Origin: Cepaea nemoralis
Taxonomy: Eukaryota > Mollusca > Gastropoda > Stylommatophora > Helicidae
Length of the DNA stretch: 64,000 nucleotides
Assembly: GCA_014155875.1 (NCBI GenBank)
Contig: JACEFZ010002102.1
Location: forward strand, 215,001 to 279,000
Direction of reading: 5' to 3'
The notes under the pieces were generated by a model. It did no database searches, was not told where the DNA came from, and saw only the letters and a list, made by a program, of their open reading frames with translations. Below are positions 1 through 10,400 of this stretch, piece by piece; position 1 is the first letter of the stretch, and every line of letters starts with the position of its first letter. A program made the translations under genes and the position numbers.

Positions 1-91
1 CATAAATTGAAATAGTTGTGTATGTCTTGTTTAAAACTTTATTGTCAGCAATTTTCAGACGCGTAAATGTGACTGCTTTTTAAAATTTAGT

Positions 92-315
92 TGTATACTC
101 TTTACAGGACGTCGCAGTCAACCCAGCGTTATTGCTGTTTGTGATTTCTTGGCAAGTTTACGTTCAGTAGTTTGCTTTCTAAACAACCGGCACCCATACT
201 ATTATATACAAATCAACACTAGGCAGTCTGCTTCCAAATCGCCCGCAGCAGTGTTTTGAACGCGGTATTCTGGATTACGAATTGTGCTGGTAACCCCTTC
301 GCCACAGAGCGTGCT
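92..315 (-). mobile_element. tRNA-derived SINE, family 1 (SINE-1)
   Basis: On the minus strand this has a tRNA-like head with a B-box-like GTTC(A/G)AAACAC core. A body follows containing TTCAGAAAGCAATGGCAAA and TGAACGTAAACTTGCC, ending in GTCCTGTAAAGGATATGCA-like sequence. The same order recurs at 1500, 39641, 45241, 47883 and 53984, which defines the family. Here the body has several substitutions. It is a non-autonomous element presumably mobilised by a LINE in trans; the family name is only a label used within this annotation. Confidence 0.8.
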
Positions 316-1230
316 TTTAAAGGTGCTGCTAATTAATATATTTCGTACACGGTTTATATCACTGAAATAGTGACACTACACGACCACTTTCCCTGGTGAC
401 AATATCTTTACATTAATATAAACATGAAAGCAAAAGGAACACATATTTATGATTACAGGAAAGTACGCATTAATATAATAGACAATAAAATTATGCAATA
501 TTTATTAGTGTTACTGGTGAATTAAAGTGACACGTATTCCAAACCCTGTTTTCCTAAAATGTGTATTGTATTTTCCTACATTCCATACCGTGTAGCGTTG
601 GTGATCATGTCTGTCCACCGCCTATGTTTGTCGTGTACTGTACATGATTTCTGATACGGATGTTCCTCCATGCCACTATGTGAGACAGTTCAACAACTTC
701 TCTCTTGGTCTCCCTCCTGTCTCACCTACTCACTAACTTTCCTGTATTCGCGACTTACTCCAGCTTTCCCCTTTTCATGACATGTGAACTGCCACTTTCT
801 GATACGAGTAATCACACCTCTCCTTATTAGTTAACTTATTTCCAGATCTCTTCATTACTTCAACTATCCATTCATTGTGTTCTCGTCATTCTTCTATAAC
901 ACCACATGGTCGCAGCTTTCACATAATAATTCACGTTTGTATCGTATAAAGGGATACAATCAACCGTGTGTCAAATAAGAGGTTGGTTATTGTTCTTTGT
1001 CGATTCGTATTATTGCCATTATTTCGATCTTGGCAGTCAAGGTGCATGCTCATCTCGTAAATGTCGCTAGGCCTTGAAGAGTCCAAGACTTCAGTGCTGA
1101 CTCTCGTCTTCATCGCGAGGAATTGATGTGTCGCTCTTGCCGAGTTCTTAGTGTGCAATCATGAACACGTCTACCAAGGCAAAGCTAGAATTGACTGAAG
1201 ACATATTCTCCATTGGGAGATGAAAGGCAG
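316..1230. other. Unrecognised AT-rich sequence
   Basis: No repeat family, conserved frame or RNA gene was recognised here. Frames are short and interrupted. The stretch 640-900 is pyrimidine-rich but has no clear period. Confidence 0.5.
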
Positions 1231-1479
1231 AAGGAGAAGAAGTAGAAAGAAGAAGACGAAAATGTTGAAGTAGAAGGAGAAGAAGAAGGAGAGGGGGCGG
1301 AGAGGGAGAAGAAGAAGAAGAAGAAGAAGAAGAAGAAGAAGGAGAAGAAGAAGAAGAAGAAGAAGAAGAAGAAGAAGAAGAAGAAGAAGAAGAAGAAGAA
1401 GAAGAAGAAGAAGAAGAAGAAGAAGAAGAAGAAAAGAAGAAGAAGAAGAAGAAGAAGAAGAAGAAGAAGAAGAAGAAGA
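1231..1479. repeat. (GAA)n purine microsatellite
   Basis: Long run of AAG/GAA triplets with a few GGA and AAAG interruptions, followed by an A-rich stretch and then a SINE-1 copy. The long Leu/Ser frame across it is a by-product of the triplet repeat. All-purine triplet tracts of this kind can adopt triplex structures (general knowledge). Confidence 0.95.
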
Positions 1480-1499
1480 GTGCAAAAAAAAAAAAAATT

Positions 1500-1712
1500 A
1501 TGTTGCGTATCCCTTACGGGACGGTGCAGTCAACACCAGCATTTTCAGCTGTTGTTTATGTACTAGGCAAGTGTTACGTTCAGTAGTTTGCCATTGCTTT
1601 CTGAACGACCGGCCCCTATACCTTTTTCGTAAATACCAGCACCGCCGTGTTTCGAACCCGGGTATACGGGCTTTACAAACCGCGTTCGCAAGCCCTTAGC
1701 CACAGAGACCGG
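1500..1712 (-). mobile_element. SINE-1 copy
   Basis: Minus-strand copy whose tRNA-like head retains a good B box (GGGTTCGAAAC on the minus strand), followed by the family body (TTCAGAAAGCAATGGCAAA) and the GTCCCGTAAGGGATACGCA-type end. The head is at the right and the 3' end at 1500. Confidence 0.85.
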
Positions 1713-2385
1713 TGAAGAAATAACCTATTCAATAAGATAATTCAACAGACTACTTATTGAAGAGCAGAAAGTAAGAAAGAACAAACTGAAGAATAGAGCG
1801 CGAACAAAAAACGTATCGAAAAACAGGGACGAACGAACCATTTCCCAAAGAGCAGAATAAAACAAAGCACATTATAGATTGGAGTAGAAGACAAGAGTGT
1901 ATGATTCAATCAGAAATAATTGTATATGACGATGGAATAAGAACACAGGGAGACATTACGACCGAGATTGACCACTCTGTTTTATTAGATAAAAGTATAC
2001 GTATTCTGACACTGAACTGTCTAGAATTGAGTAGTTTTTCCATAATCACAGCGAATGCATCCTGATTAGATGAGACTCGGGCTCAAACTGGATTGGACGT
2101 AGTGTGCGCTGAGCTTATTATGATTGCTAAAATGAGAGTGGAACGAATACTATCATTCGTTTTTGCTGATTAGCTATAGTAAAACGAGGAAACTGAAGAT
2201 TGAGCAGCTTAACAACTATAAGTATCTGACACTTGTTAAAACACAGAGAAATTCGCACCGTTACGCGAGGTATCTTTGTATCCACGCTCTAGTAGACATC
2301 AAAAGACAATACTTGTCCTGAACGATCACTTGTCCTCAACTAGCAAAAAAAGCATAGTCAACCAACACAACACTGGTATCGTGGA
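1713..2385. other. Unrecognised sequence
   Basis: No family recognised. The last 40 bases before the (TAAC)n array weakly resemble the 3' end of the I-like LINE at 7.4 kb (AACACA...CTGGTATCGTG). If real, the array could have grown from a LINE or SINE tail; I treat that as a guess. Confidence 0.4.
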
Positions 2386-2394
2386 CTAAATAAT

Positions 2395-2467
<73 letters not shown>

Positions 2468-2572
2468 GACTGACTGACTGACTGACTGACTGACTAACTA
2501 ACTAACTAACTGACTGACTGACTGACTGACTGACTGACTAACTATCTGACTGACTGACTGACTGACTGACTG

Positions 2573-2618
<46 letters not shown>

Positions 2619-2735
2619 GACTGACTGACTGACTGACTAACTAACTAACTAACTAACTAACTGACTGACTGAGTGACTGACTGACTGACTGACTAACTAA
2701 CTGAGTAACTAACTATCTGACTGACTGACTGACTG

Positions 2736-2795
<60 letters not shown>

Positions 2796-2796
2796 T
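2386..2796. repeat. (TAAC)n/(TGAC)n compound microsatellite
   Basis: Blocks of TAAC alternate with blocks of TGAC, with rare interruptions. The same array resumes at 3377 on the far side of a mariner-derived element, so the element inserted into a pre-existing array. TAAC is also the tail unit of SINE-1 and of the 7.4-kb LINE. Confidence 0.95.
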
Positions 2797-3376
2797 TACG
2801 AGGGGAAGTCAATAAGTAAGCCATAAATGGCTGTAGAAAAATAACTAAATATAATAACAACTTGAAACCAATTAATTTTTATACATACATTGTCCCTATA
2901 TTTCTCAAAATAATTTCCACCAACATTGAAGCATTATCCCATCGTTTTTTTAGTCCTCCCAAACTGGCTGCATGGAATTGCGTACTCTGTTGTCTAAACC
3001 ACGTTTTCACTTCACATTCAACTTAGGCGTCATTCGCGAAATGTCGCCCGCCAAGGTGGGTTTTCAGTGTTTATGCTAACAAATATTTGTCCCGTAAAGC
3101 GGTGCATAGCTGGGCAGAAAAAGTTACAAGTGCAAGTCAATAATTAAGTCACACAGTTCTGTGGTTTGGCAGGTAAATAAAAAAAAAGCACGCAGTTCCA
3201 TGCAGCGGGATTGGGAGAATTTATAAAACGATGGGATAAGTGCACCAATATTGGTGGAAATTATGTTGAGAAATAAAGGGACAATGTATGTATAAAAATA
3301 AACTATTTCAAGTTATTATCACATTTAGTTATTTTTATACAGCCATTTGTGGCTTACTTATTAACTTACCCTCGTA
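2797..3376. mobile_element. Mariner-derived inverted-repeat element
   Basis: Terminal inverted repeats begin TACGAGGGGAAGTCAATAAG and end CTTATTAACTTACCCTCGTA, with a TA at each edge as expected for Tc1/mariner insertions. Near each end, reading towards that end, there is a mariner transposase C-terminus: KRWDKC.NIGGNYVEK-stop on the plus strand at about 3222-3278, and a diverged KRWDNAS version on the minus strand near 2890-2950. Both arms therefore derive from the same 3' end of a mariner. The centre is unrecognised. No intact transposase is present. Confidence 0.85.
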
Positions 3377-3485
3377 ACTAACTAACTAACTAACTAGCTA
3401 ACTAACTAAATAACTAACTGACTGACTGACTGACTGACTGACTGACTGACTGACTGACTGACTTGCTGGCTGGCTGGCTAACTGA
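3377..3485. repeat. (TAAC)n/(TGAC)n microsatellite, right part
   Basis: Continuation of the array at 2386-2796 after the mariner insertion. It ends in a few GCTGGCTG units. Confidence 0.95.
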
Positions 3486-3654
3486 CTAGGCTCCAACGGC
3501 TGGAGTTCATTTGGAATACCATATCAGTATCCTTGTATGGAAAATAGCAATGGCAAGTAACAGGAAATAGACAATTATAAACAATATTAGCGAGGATGCA
3601 CATCATGTTTCAGCCAAAGTATCATTCATGTTTTCCACATAACATGATATATAC

Positions 3655-3745
3655 CTGCAATATGCACTTGACAAGATGCAGCGAAATATGCCAGGCAAAA
3701 AATCCTGCAATATTTTATTTATGGCATCAGTGTTTACATTACAAA
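3655..3745 (+). mobile_element. Penelope-type terminal fragment with decayed hammerhead ribozyme
   Basis: Matches the 3' terminal repeat of the Penelope-like elements at 59-61 kb. The 3663-3709 segment lines up with the hammerhead motif: stem I strands TGCAC and CTGCA, GCGAAATATGCCAGGC conserved. The invariant CTGACGAG has become TTGACAAG, so self-cleavage is unlikely. Confidence 0.75.
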
Positions 3746-4604
3746 CAATCCTAACAGGTGTCAATATACAAAGAAAAGACTATTATGAGATAATATCTAG
3801 TGTCCCTTACAGCTTCCTTGTGTTGACTTTTTAGTTACCACGCCTTGGAGGAAAATGTGTTGGACTTAGTCTGAATGACGTCATAATTTACATGGACCTT
3901 AGTTTAAATGTAAGCCCAATGATTGGTCGAGTACCCGGCCAAGACATTGGCGCATAAATTAGCAACTCGTTAAAGGACACTTACAGTCTGGAACGTTTGA
4001 AAGACAAGTCGCCTCCCGCTTGGGAGGGTAATTAGCCCATAAAATTCACTCTCTGGAGGCCTAGGTATGTTTGTAAACTCATAATGAATGTGTAACCATG
4101 TCTTTTGATAATGTACACGTATCATTGTGTTTAAAATATGAATTGTGAGACAGTTAGATCAACAATTCATGTGAAAAGATAGCTTGAACGATTGTTTTCT
4201 ACTTAGGGGACATGTTTGCTTCACTGCCGATTTTCCTATACATACAGTTTCAATTCCTATGTGTAACTTATTATATGCGTTATAAAGTTATCTCACTATC
4301 AATGCATATCAATCTTCAAATGTTCTATGTGCTGTGGAGTGTTCACTCTAAGTGCATTTTATGAATCTTTTTTCTATACGGAAAAAATAGTATTATTAAC
4401 GCATCTTATGGACATAAGTTATTGTTGGAGAAATAGTTCTCCTAACCTGTAACCTGTGCTATCGTGCCTTTACGGTACTTCTTCTTGTTTACATCTTAGT
4501 AACCACACAAAATGTGTGATGGACATGTAATCCTTTCATAAATACGCAAGGGAAACGCCATCCTGGATGAGTATAATCACACGAATAAAGAAAGAAAAAC
4601 GCAC
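3746..4604. other. Unrecognised AT-rich sequence
   Basis: No recognisable coding or repeat family. AATTAGCC- and TGGCGCA-type motifs do not build a convincing element. Confidence 0.4.
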
Positions 4605-4617
4605 GATATATATATAT

Positions 4618-4672
<55 letters not shown>
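4605..4672. repeat. (TA)n microsatellite
   Basis: Alternating TA run with a single phase slip (TATAATAT). Confidence 0.95.
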
Positions 4673-4676
<4 letters not shown>

Positions 4677-4951
4677 ATGATTTGTAGGACGTGCCTCCCG
4701 TCTGCATTGCATCATTGTTGTCGGTGCCTGAGCAAATATTTATATTCAGAAATTTTCCAACAACGTTAAGAATTCTTACCATGCTGCAGAAGTTAATTCC
4801 CAGTCAGGACACTTCTTATGTAAGCAGCAATTGGTGAGTTATATAACGGCGTTAATTAACCCCCATGCTTCTATAGGCAGGTGGAAAGAGGACCATCTGT
4901 TCTGGTCTTATGGTTGATGAGTGGGAAGGAATATCCCAAGAATGGCCCCTG

Positions 4952-4952
<1 letters not shown>

Positions 4953-5017
<65 letters not shown>
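4953..5017. repeat. (ATT)n microsatellite
   Basis: About 21 ATT triplets. The Tyr and Asn homopolymer frames on the two strands are repeat artefacts. Confidence 0.95.
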
Positions 5018-5019
<2 letters not shown>

Positions 5020-5125
5020 GAAGGATTCACATGTTTTCTTTTATTATGAGATTTATATATTCTATTCATCATTGTTACTTTTACTGCTGGAGTATACATT
5101 TTAATATTACACCAGAGGGGACAGA

Positions 5126-5126
<1 letters not shown>

Positions 5127-5220
<94 letters not shown>
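5127..5220. repeat. (GAT)n microsatellite
   Basis: About 31 ATG/GAT triplets with one GGT change. Other (GAT)n tracts in the window mark LINE 3' ends, but no LINE sequence is visible beside this one. Confidence 0.95.
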
Positions 5221-6004
5221 CAAGAAGCCCTTGTGTACGTCTGTACACAAAGAAGAGAATGTTGACTCGTATGGTCGCTGGCGTTTGACCTAATGCTGTT
5301 TGCAGCTATGGAAAGGAGATGGGGAATTCTGGACAAAAGGCCTATGTCTCAGAGATCCTTGTCGTGTTATGACAGTTACAATATCAAGATGTTTGAAGGG
5401 TTAGAATTCTCTAACTCATCAGAAAGTCCCAGTAACGATCTCAGAATAGAATTAGCAGTGAGGAGATACCTTACTTACTTTTGGAGTTTGACAAAATCTA
5501 CAACAGTCGACGAGGGATGAGAAAAATGGAAATACCCTCTGTTCTCACTCCCCTTTGTTTTCTGTGACTAACGCTGTGTTAAGGATTACCACGACATGAG
5601 TTTGTATTAATGGTGTGGAATGTGTTCTTTTGTCATTCCCAGCTCTAGAGAGGCAGGTGGTGGTTTGGACGTTATCACCGAACAGGATTCTGGGTAAACA
5701 GTCTGTTTTGAGTGGTACATATAAGAAGGACTTATACAGTCTGGACCTAAAATAAGAACATGTTGATTGTCGCATTTATATTGACTCAGCCGCGAAAGAC
5801 ACATACGAAGTGCATAAATAAATGTTGTTGATAATTTCCGACTTATGTCGAGATCCTTGAGTACGGCTTTCCCTATTATAATGTCTACCAATACAAATGT
5901 ATGTACCACGTATACACACACTAGAGTATTGCCCACTGGTGCATTTTGGAAGGTGCCGTCTGGTTCAATATCAACAAGCATGTGTAGGAAACTTAGGGAA
6001 AATT
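5221..6004. other. Unrecognised sequence
   Basis: Contains several frames of 70-140 codons on both strands. None shows a recognisable domain or codon signature, and they overlap one another. Confidence 0.4.
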
Positions 6005-6187
6005 CTGGTTTATCAAACATATTCCAGTATGGATCTTCCGACTGCTATTTATCCCTGTTTAACCAAACTGGTTTATCAAACATTTTTCAGTATGGATCTT
6101 TCGACTGCTATTTATCCCTGTTGAACCAAACTGGTTTATAAAACATATTTCAGTATGGATCTTTCGAATTCTATTTATCCCTGTTTG
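6005..6187 (+). repeat. 63-bp tandem repeat, three copies
   Basis: Three successive units of about 63 bp starting with GGTTTATCAAACAT and containing CAGTATGGATCTTYCGA and CTATTTATCCCTGTTT. The unit is a multiple of three, so the 21-residue translation repeats in one frame (5845-6141). I see nothing else that argues the frame is a gene. Confidence 0.9.
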
Positions 6188-7189
6188 AAAAAAAAAAAAC
6201 CTACAGCAGAATGGGCCCTCCAACTGCCTGTTGGATTCCCAGTTTCCTTCGCAAGAAATCTTACTCTTCGACACAAGTCATGTGCAGGCAAGTTCAACAC
6301 CAGGTCCTAAATATGAAACACCATCGGGAAGAAACTATGAATGAGACAAGAGGAGTCACTGTTTATACACATGCGGCAGAAGGAATCTTCCGACTGTCCT
6401 TGCGACTCCCAGTTTGTGTGCTGGAAATGTTCTTCTTCTGTTCCATGCCTTGTGCAGACCAGCCTGGACATAGTCCAGATGATACCAATGAGTGACTCTC
6501 AGCATTGTTTGTTCCCACACTGGAATGGAATATCAAAGGATGGCTCTTTGCTGGTTCCATTCGGTCTGATTGCATTTATCAACAACTGTGATGATGGCTC
6601 TATCGACCCTGAGACTGGGTGTGTGTAAAAGCCTCGTAGAAAAGAGCTGAGATTTCTGATGAATAAGCAGAGATGCTGGACTGTCGTCACCTTTTTATTA
6701 TCGTCGATGATGTAGGGAAATAAATACCTTCTGCCAGTCTGAAGAGGAACTCCTGAAAGTTTGACTGATCTAGGCCTCTGCTTCACTAGGACAAAGAGCC
6801 GATTAGCATAAGAGTGTCATTGATTAGTTCCCTGGATAATAGAGATTATGATGTCCCCTGGAGCAAATTTACAGTGGATATTAGATGGGTGGGACACAAC
6901 TGAATGAATTTAATTCGGTCCCTGGATAATGGGGACATTATCTGCTTGGCACTGGAGATAAATAACTATCATCAGAAGAGAAGAAGAGAAAGATGAAATT
7001 GGATTGATTAATTAGTCTAGTTCTTGTGTTTTAAATTTAGAGTGTTGTTTTGGTATTGAGTGTATTGATGATGGGGATACATTGGGTTATCAAAATCTAA
7101 TGTGCTTATAATGTCATATGTGAACAGGTATATCCCAAGGTTGACTTTTACGTCAGTTGCTATATGTTTTAAACAATCAATGTTCTCTG
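6188..7189. other. Unrecognised sequence
   Basis: Short overlapping frames only. A phrase around 'CCCTGGATAATRGAGA' occurs twice (about 6830 and 6920), a weak local duplication. Confidence 0.4.
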
Positions 7190-7390
7190 ACACTATCAAT
7201 CAATCATGTGCCATGCCGGAAAGCGTGGGCTGTCATGGGACTCGCCATTTCACTCGATCACAAGCGTTGTGGATCAACTCAGTGTTCCTGTCTCGTCCAT
7301 GCCATGTGGCCAAGCCATGCAGGTATTTTCCTCTCAGTCTTCCTCTTGGTCTGTTCCCTTCGATCTTGCCAGCTGTCACTGTTAGTTAGT
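7190..7390 (-). pseudogene. RTE-like LINE 3' fragment (RTE-A group)
   Basis: The minus strand encodes a degenerate version of the C-terminal tail typical of RTE-like reverse transcriptases: G.IEGNRPRGRLRGKYL followed by GLA.WHGRDRNTELI. The same tail appears at 36690, 54470 and 13945. Only the last few dozen codons and the 3' UTR remain. It lies directly beside the 3' end of the I-like LINE. Confidence 0.7.
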
Positions 7391-7410
7391 TAGTCGACAG
7401 ATCATCCTCA

Positions 7411-10400
7411 TTGCACATCGAACCAATCAGTCCATAAGTGTTCGGATCCCTCCTCAGCAACTCCTGCAGCGTGTGTAGCGCTCACGACCCTAGTTCTGTG
7501 TTGGTTAATCAATTCTTCTTTGGCTTCCTGTGTAGTGTTCTTGTTTGGCAACACCTCTTTTAATTGCAGGTTCTCGCAGTCTGACCATGTTTGTAGATTC
7601 ACAGTCATCACTTGGTTCTCGCAAAAGTCTCACTTCTCGTAGAGCATTCAGAATGTCAGCCTGGTCCATGGCGCGTCCGCCCTCCACAGTAGCCTCACCT
7701 GCGAGCTTGTCAGCCCGCTCATTTCCTTGTACTCCCGCATGACCTGGCACGAAGATGAAACTAATCTTTGCCAGCCGAGACCGCTTCAGAGGCAGCAACC
7801 ATTCTCTTCGGATCGACCCCTCCTCTATCCTCTTGATCATGTTCATTGAGTCGCTAAGGAAACAAGCCCTAGTGAATGTCTGTGTCTCGAGCCATGTTAT
7901 TGCTTTACTTACTGCCATGACTTCCATGGTCAGGCTACTTGTGGTTTCAGTGAAAGCACCAGAGTCCTCCTTCACAATTCTCCCTCCGGCCCGAGCTGTA
8001 AAGGCCCATGAGCTTCTCACATGTCGGACGACCGACCCATCTGTGTAGATGACCGCGTCACCGTCTAGCGAATTCTCGAAAATCAACGCTTGTACTTCAG
8101 CCTCAACAGCAGCCGGATTTTCTTGTCTGCATTTTCTATCTAGTTGGATGCAAACTGAAAAGGATGTGCAGAAGTCTGTTGGCACTTGCACCCACTCCTC
8201 GCCAGGTTCTAAGTCCTCAAGTGAACACACCTGTTGAAGAATGTCTTCGGCTTGACCCATCCACGACCGTCCTCTTTTTAACCTGCTGCCCTTCACCTTC
8301 CTAATTTCACTATGCAGTGGATGTTGTGTGTTTGCGTTAATTCTGAGGTAGGCGCGTGCCCTGCAAACTTGTATTCTCTCTTCAATGGTTGGAAAATCAA
8401 GAAGGTAGCGCATCGCCCTGCATGCTGTATCTCTTGTACATCCAAGAATAATGCGCATAGCTTCATTCTGTATCCTTTCCATCCTTTCTATCTGCTTATG
8501 GCTGAGAGTCAGGATTGCCATTGCATACTCCAAAACAGACATGACCATCCCATCGTACAGAAGACATAGATGGCGCTGCTCACAGTTTGCTGCCGCCATC
8601 ACCCGCATCGCTGCCAAACCCCGCTTGGCCTTTGTTATCACCTGGTCTATGTGCACATTATAAGCAAGGCTTCGATCAAACCGTATCCCCAGGTAATTCA
8701 TTGCCTGCGTTCTTTCCACCGTCTCTGAACACAGCATTACAGTTGGTGTTGGGTTGTTGACAATATGATTATTCAACGAGAACCAAGTCACTGTTGCCTT
8801 TGTTGGGTTGACCATTGCCCCAGCTTCATCACACCAAGTACTTATGCGATTGAGTTCGGTTTGTAGTTCCACAGCAACCTCCTCTCTATCCTTACCCTGA
8901 CGATACACTAAAACATCATCGGCATACGACAATGTCCTGCCAGGTCCAGTGATCTGCTCACTGGTGATTCTCACTGTGTAGGCGTTGAACAGTACCGGAG
9001 ATAATGGTGATCCCTGTGGTAGGCCAGGATATATTGTTGTTGGTTCCGAAGTCCAACTGCCACATCTAAAAACTACTTTCCGTTGGTAGAGGGCTGCAGC
9101 GATCCAACTAAGGAGGAATGGACTTACGTTTAGTTCAAGAAGCTGAAACATTAAAAAATCCAGTGGTACTCTGTTGTATGCGTCCTCAAGATCAATCGCT
9201 GCAGCAACGGTTTCAGTGCCTGAGTGGAAACCTTCATAGACATCATGGGCAAAGACTGCTGCATTGGTCCAGGTTTCTCTTTTTGGACGGTACCCACCCA
9301 GGGTAGGTGGGAAAACACCTTGCCTCTCTAGTTGGCTTGATATTTTCCTGGCAATTACCTTCTCCAGCAGCTTGCCTATTGTATTCTGCATGGTTATAAT
9401 TCGATATCCCTGAATTTTTTTGTGGTCTTTGTCAGGCTTCGGCAAGGGAATCAGATAGCTGTGTAACCATTCCTCCTTGATGCTAGCACTCCCTATACTG
9501 TTGTTGTACATGTCTGCTAGTTTCTCTAGCTCATTGTCGGTACACCTATTTATGTCGTCGTATCTTATGCCATCAGGACCTGGAGCACTGTTATTTGATC
9601 GTCGAAGCACAGCCTTGATTTCTTTCACTGTCACTGTGTCTTCCTCCGAAGTGTTCTGGGCCTTGCATCTGTCTGAGGTGACCTCCTTGGCCAGATTTCG
9701 GCCTCCCATGTCTGTCTGGTTGCCCTGCTCAAGGTAGCGTTCAAAGAGGGCTTTGCCCTTGTCCTCGTCAGTCCTCTGCCAGGTGAGGTCAGCACCTTGG
9801 AAGTCTGAAATGCTCTTATTCTTGACTACACCACTCATGCTTTTATGTAGTCGCCAGAACAATTTCAGTGACTTGTCTGTGCTTACTCTTTGACACACCT
9901 CTGCCCATTTTTCGCTTTTAACCACCTTGACCAGTTTTTTGAAATAGCTTACTTTTGTGTGCATCTCTCTTTCTAAGTGCAAGCAGGGACTAGGATGACC
10001 AGCTCTGTTCTTCTTGGCATTTTGCCATCTCCTTACAGCACTACGCTTATCCACCCAAGCCTTCTCCACCTCGAAACTCCACCACGGTGGCTGCTCCCAG
10101 CTTTTTTTCCTGCCCTGAAACGTTCTGCGCTTGTCACGTCTTATTTTACTCACCACATCTTGCCCTGTACTGTCATACTGGAACGTCTTTACCTTTAGCT
10201 TGTGCTGCCTGGTTCTGCCTTTCTCCACCAATATGCTGCAAGGGTGGTGGTCGCTGCCATGGTGTCCTAGGACACCCCATCTACACACTGTAGTGAGTGA
10301 AGGTGAAACTAGCGCCAGATCAATAGCACTGTCCTCATCGCCTGGACGGCTTGCTGTCCTGGTGACACAGCCACTGTTGATACAAACCAGGTCGATGGTT

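Noticed and set aside
1171..1485. Long Ser/Leu frame
   Set aside because: Direct translation of a triplet microsatellite; no start context or domain. The same applies to the frames at 14563-15424, 4908-5104 and 42387-42611.
5607..6020. Minus-strand frame of 137 codons as a host gene
   Set aside because: No domain, no support from a second copy, and several overlapping frames of similar length on the other strand.
7505..8060. Separate host ribonuclease H gene
   Set aside because: The RNase H domain is the C-terminal part of the LINE frame and is repeated in the truncated LINE copy next to it.
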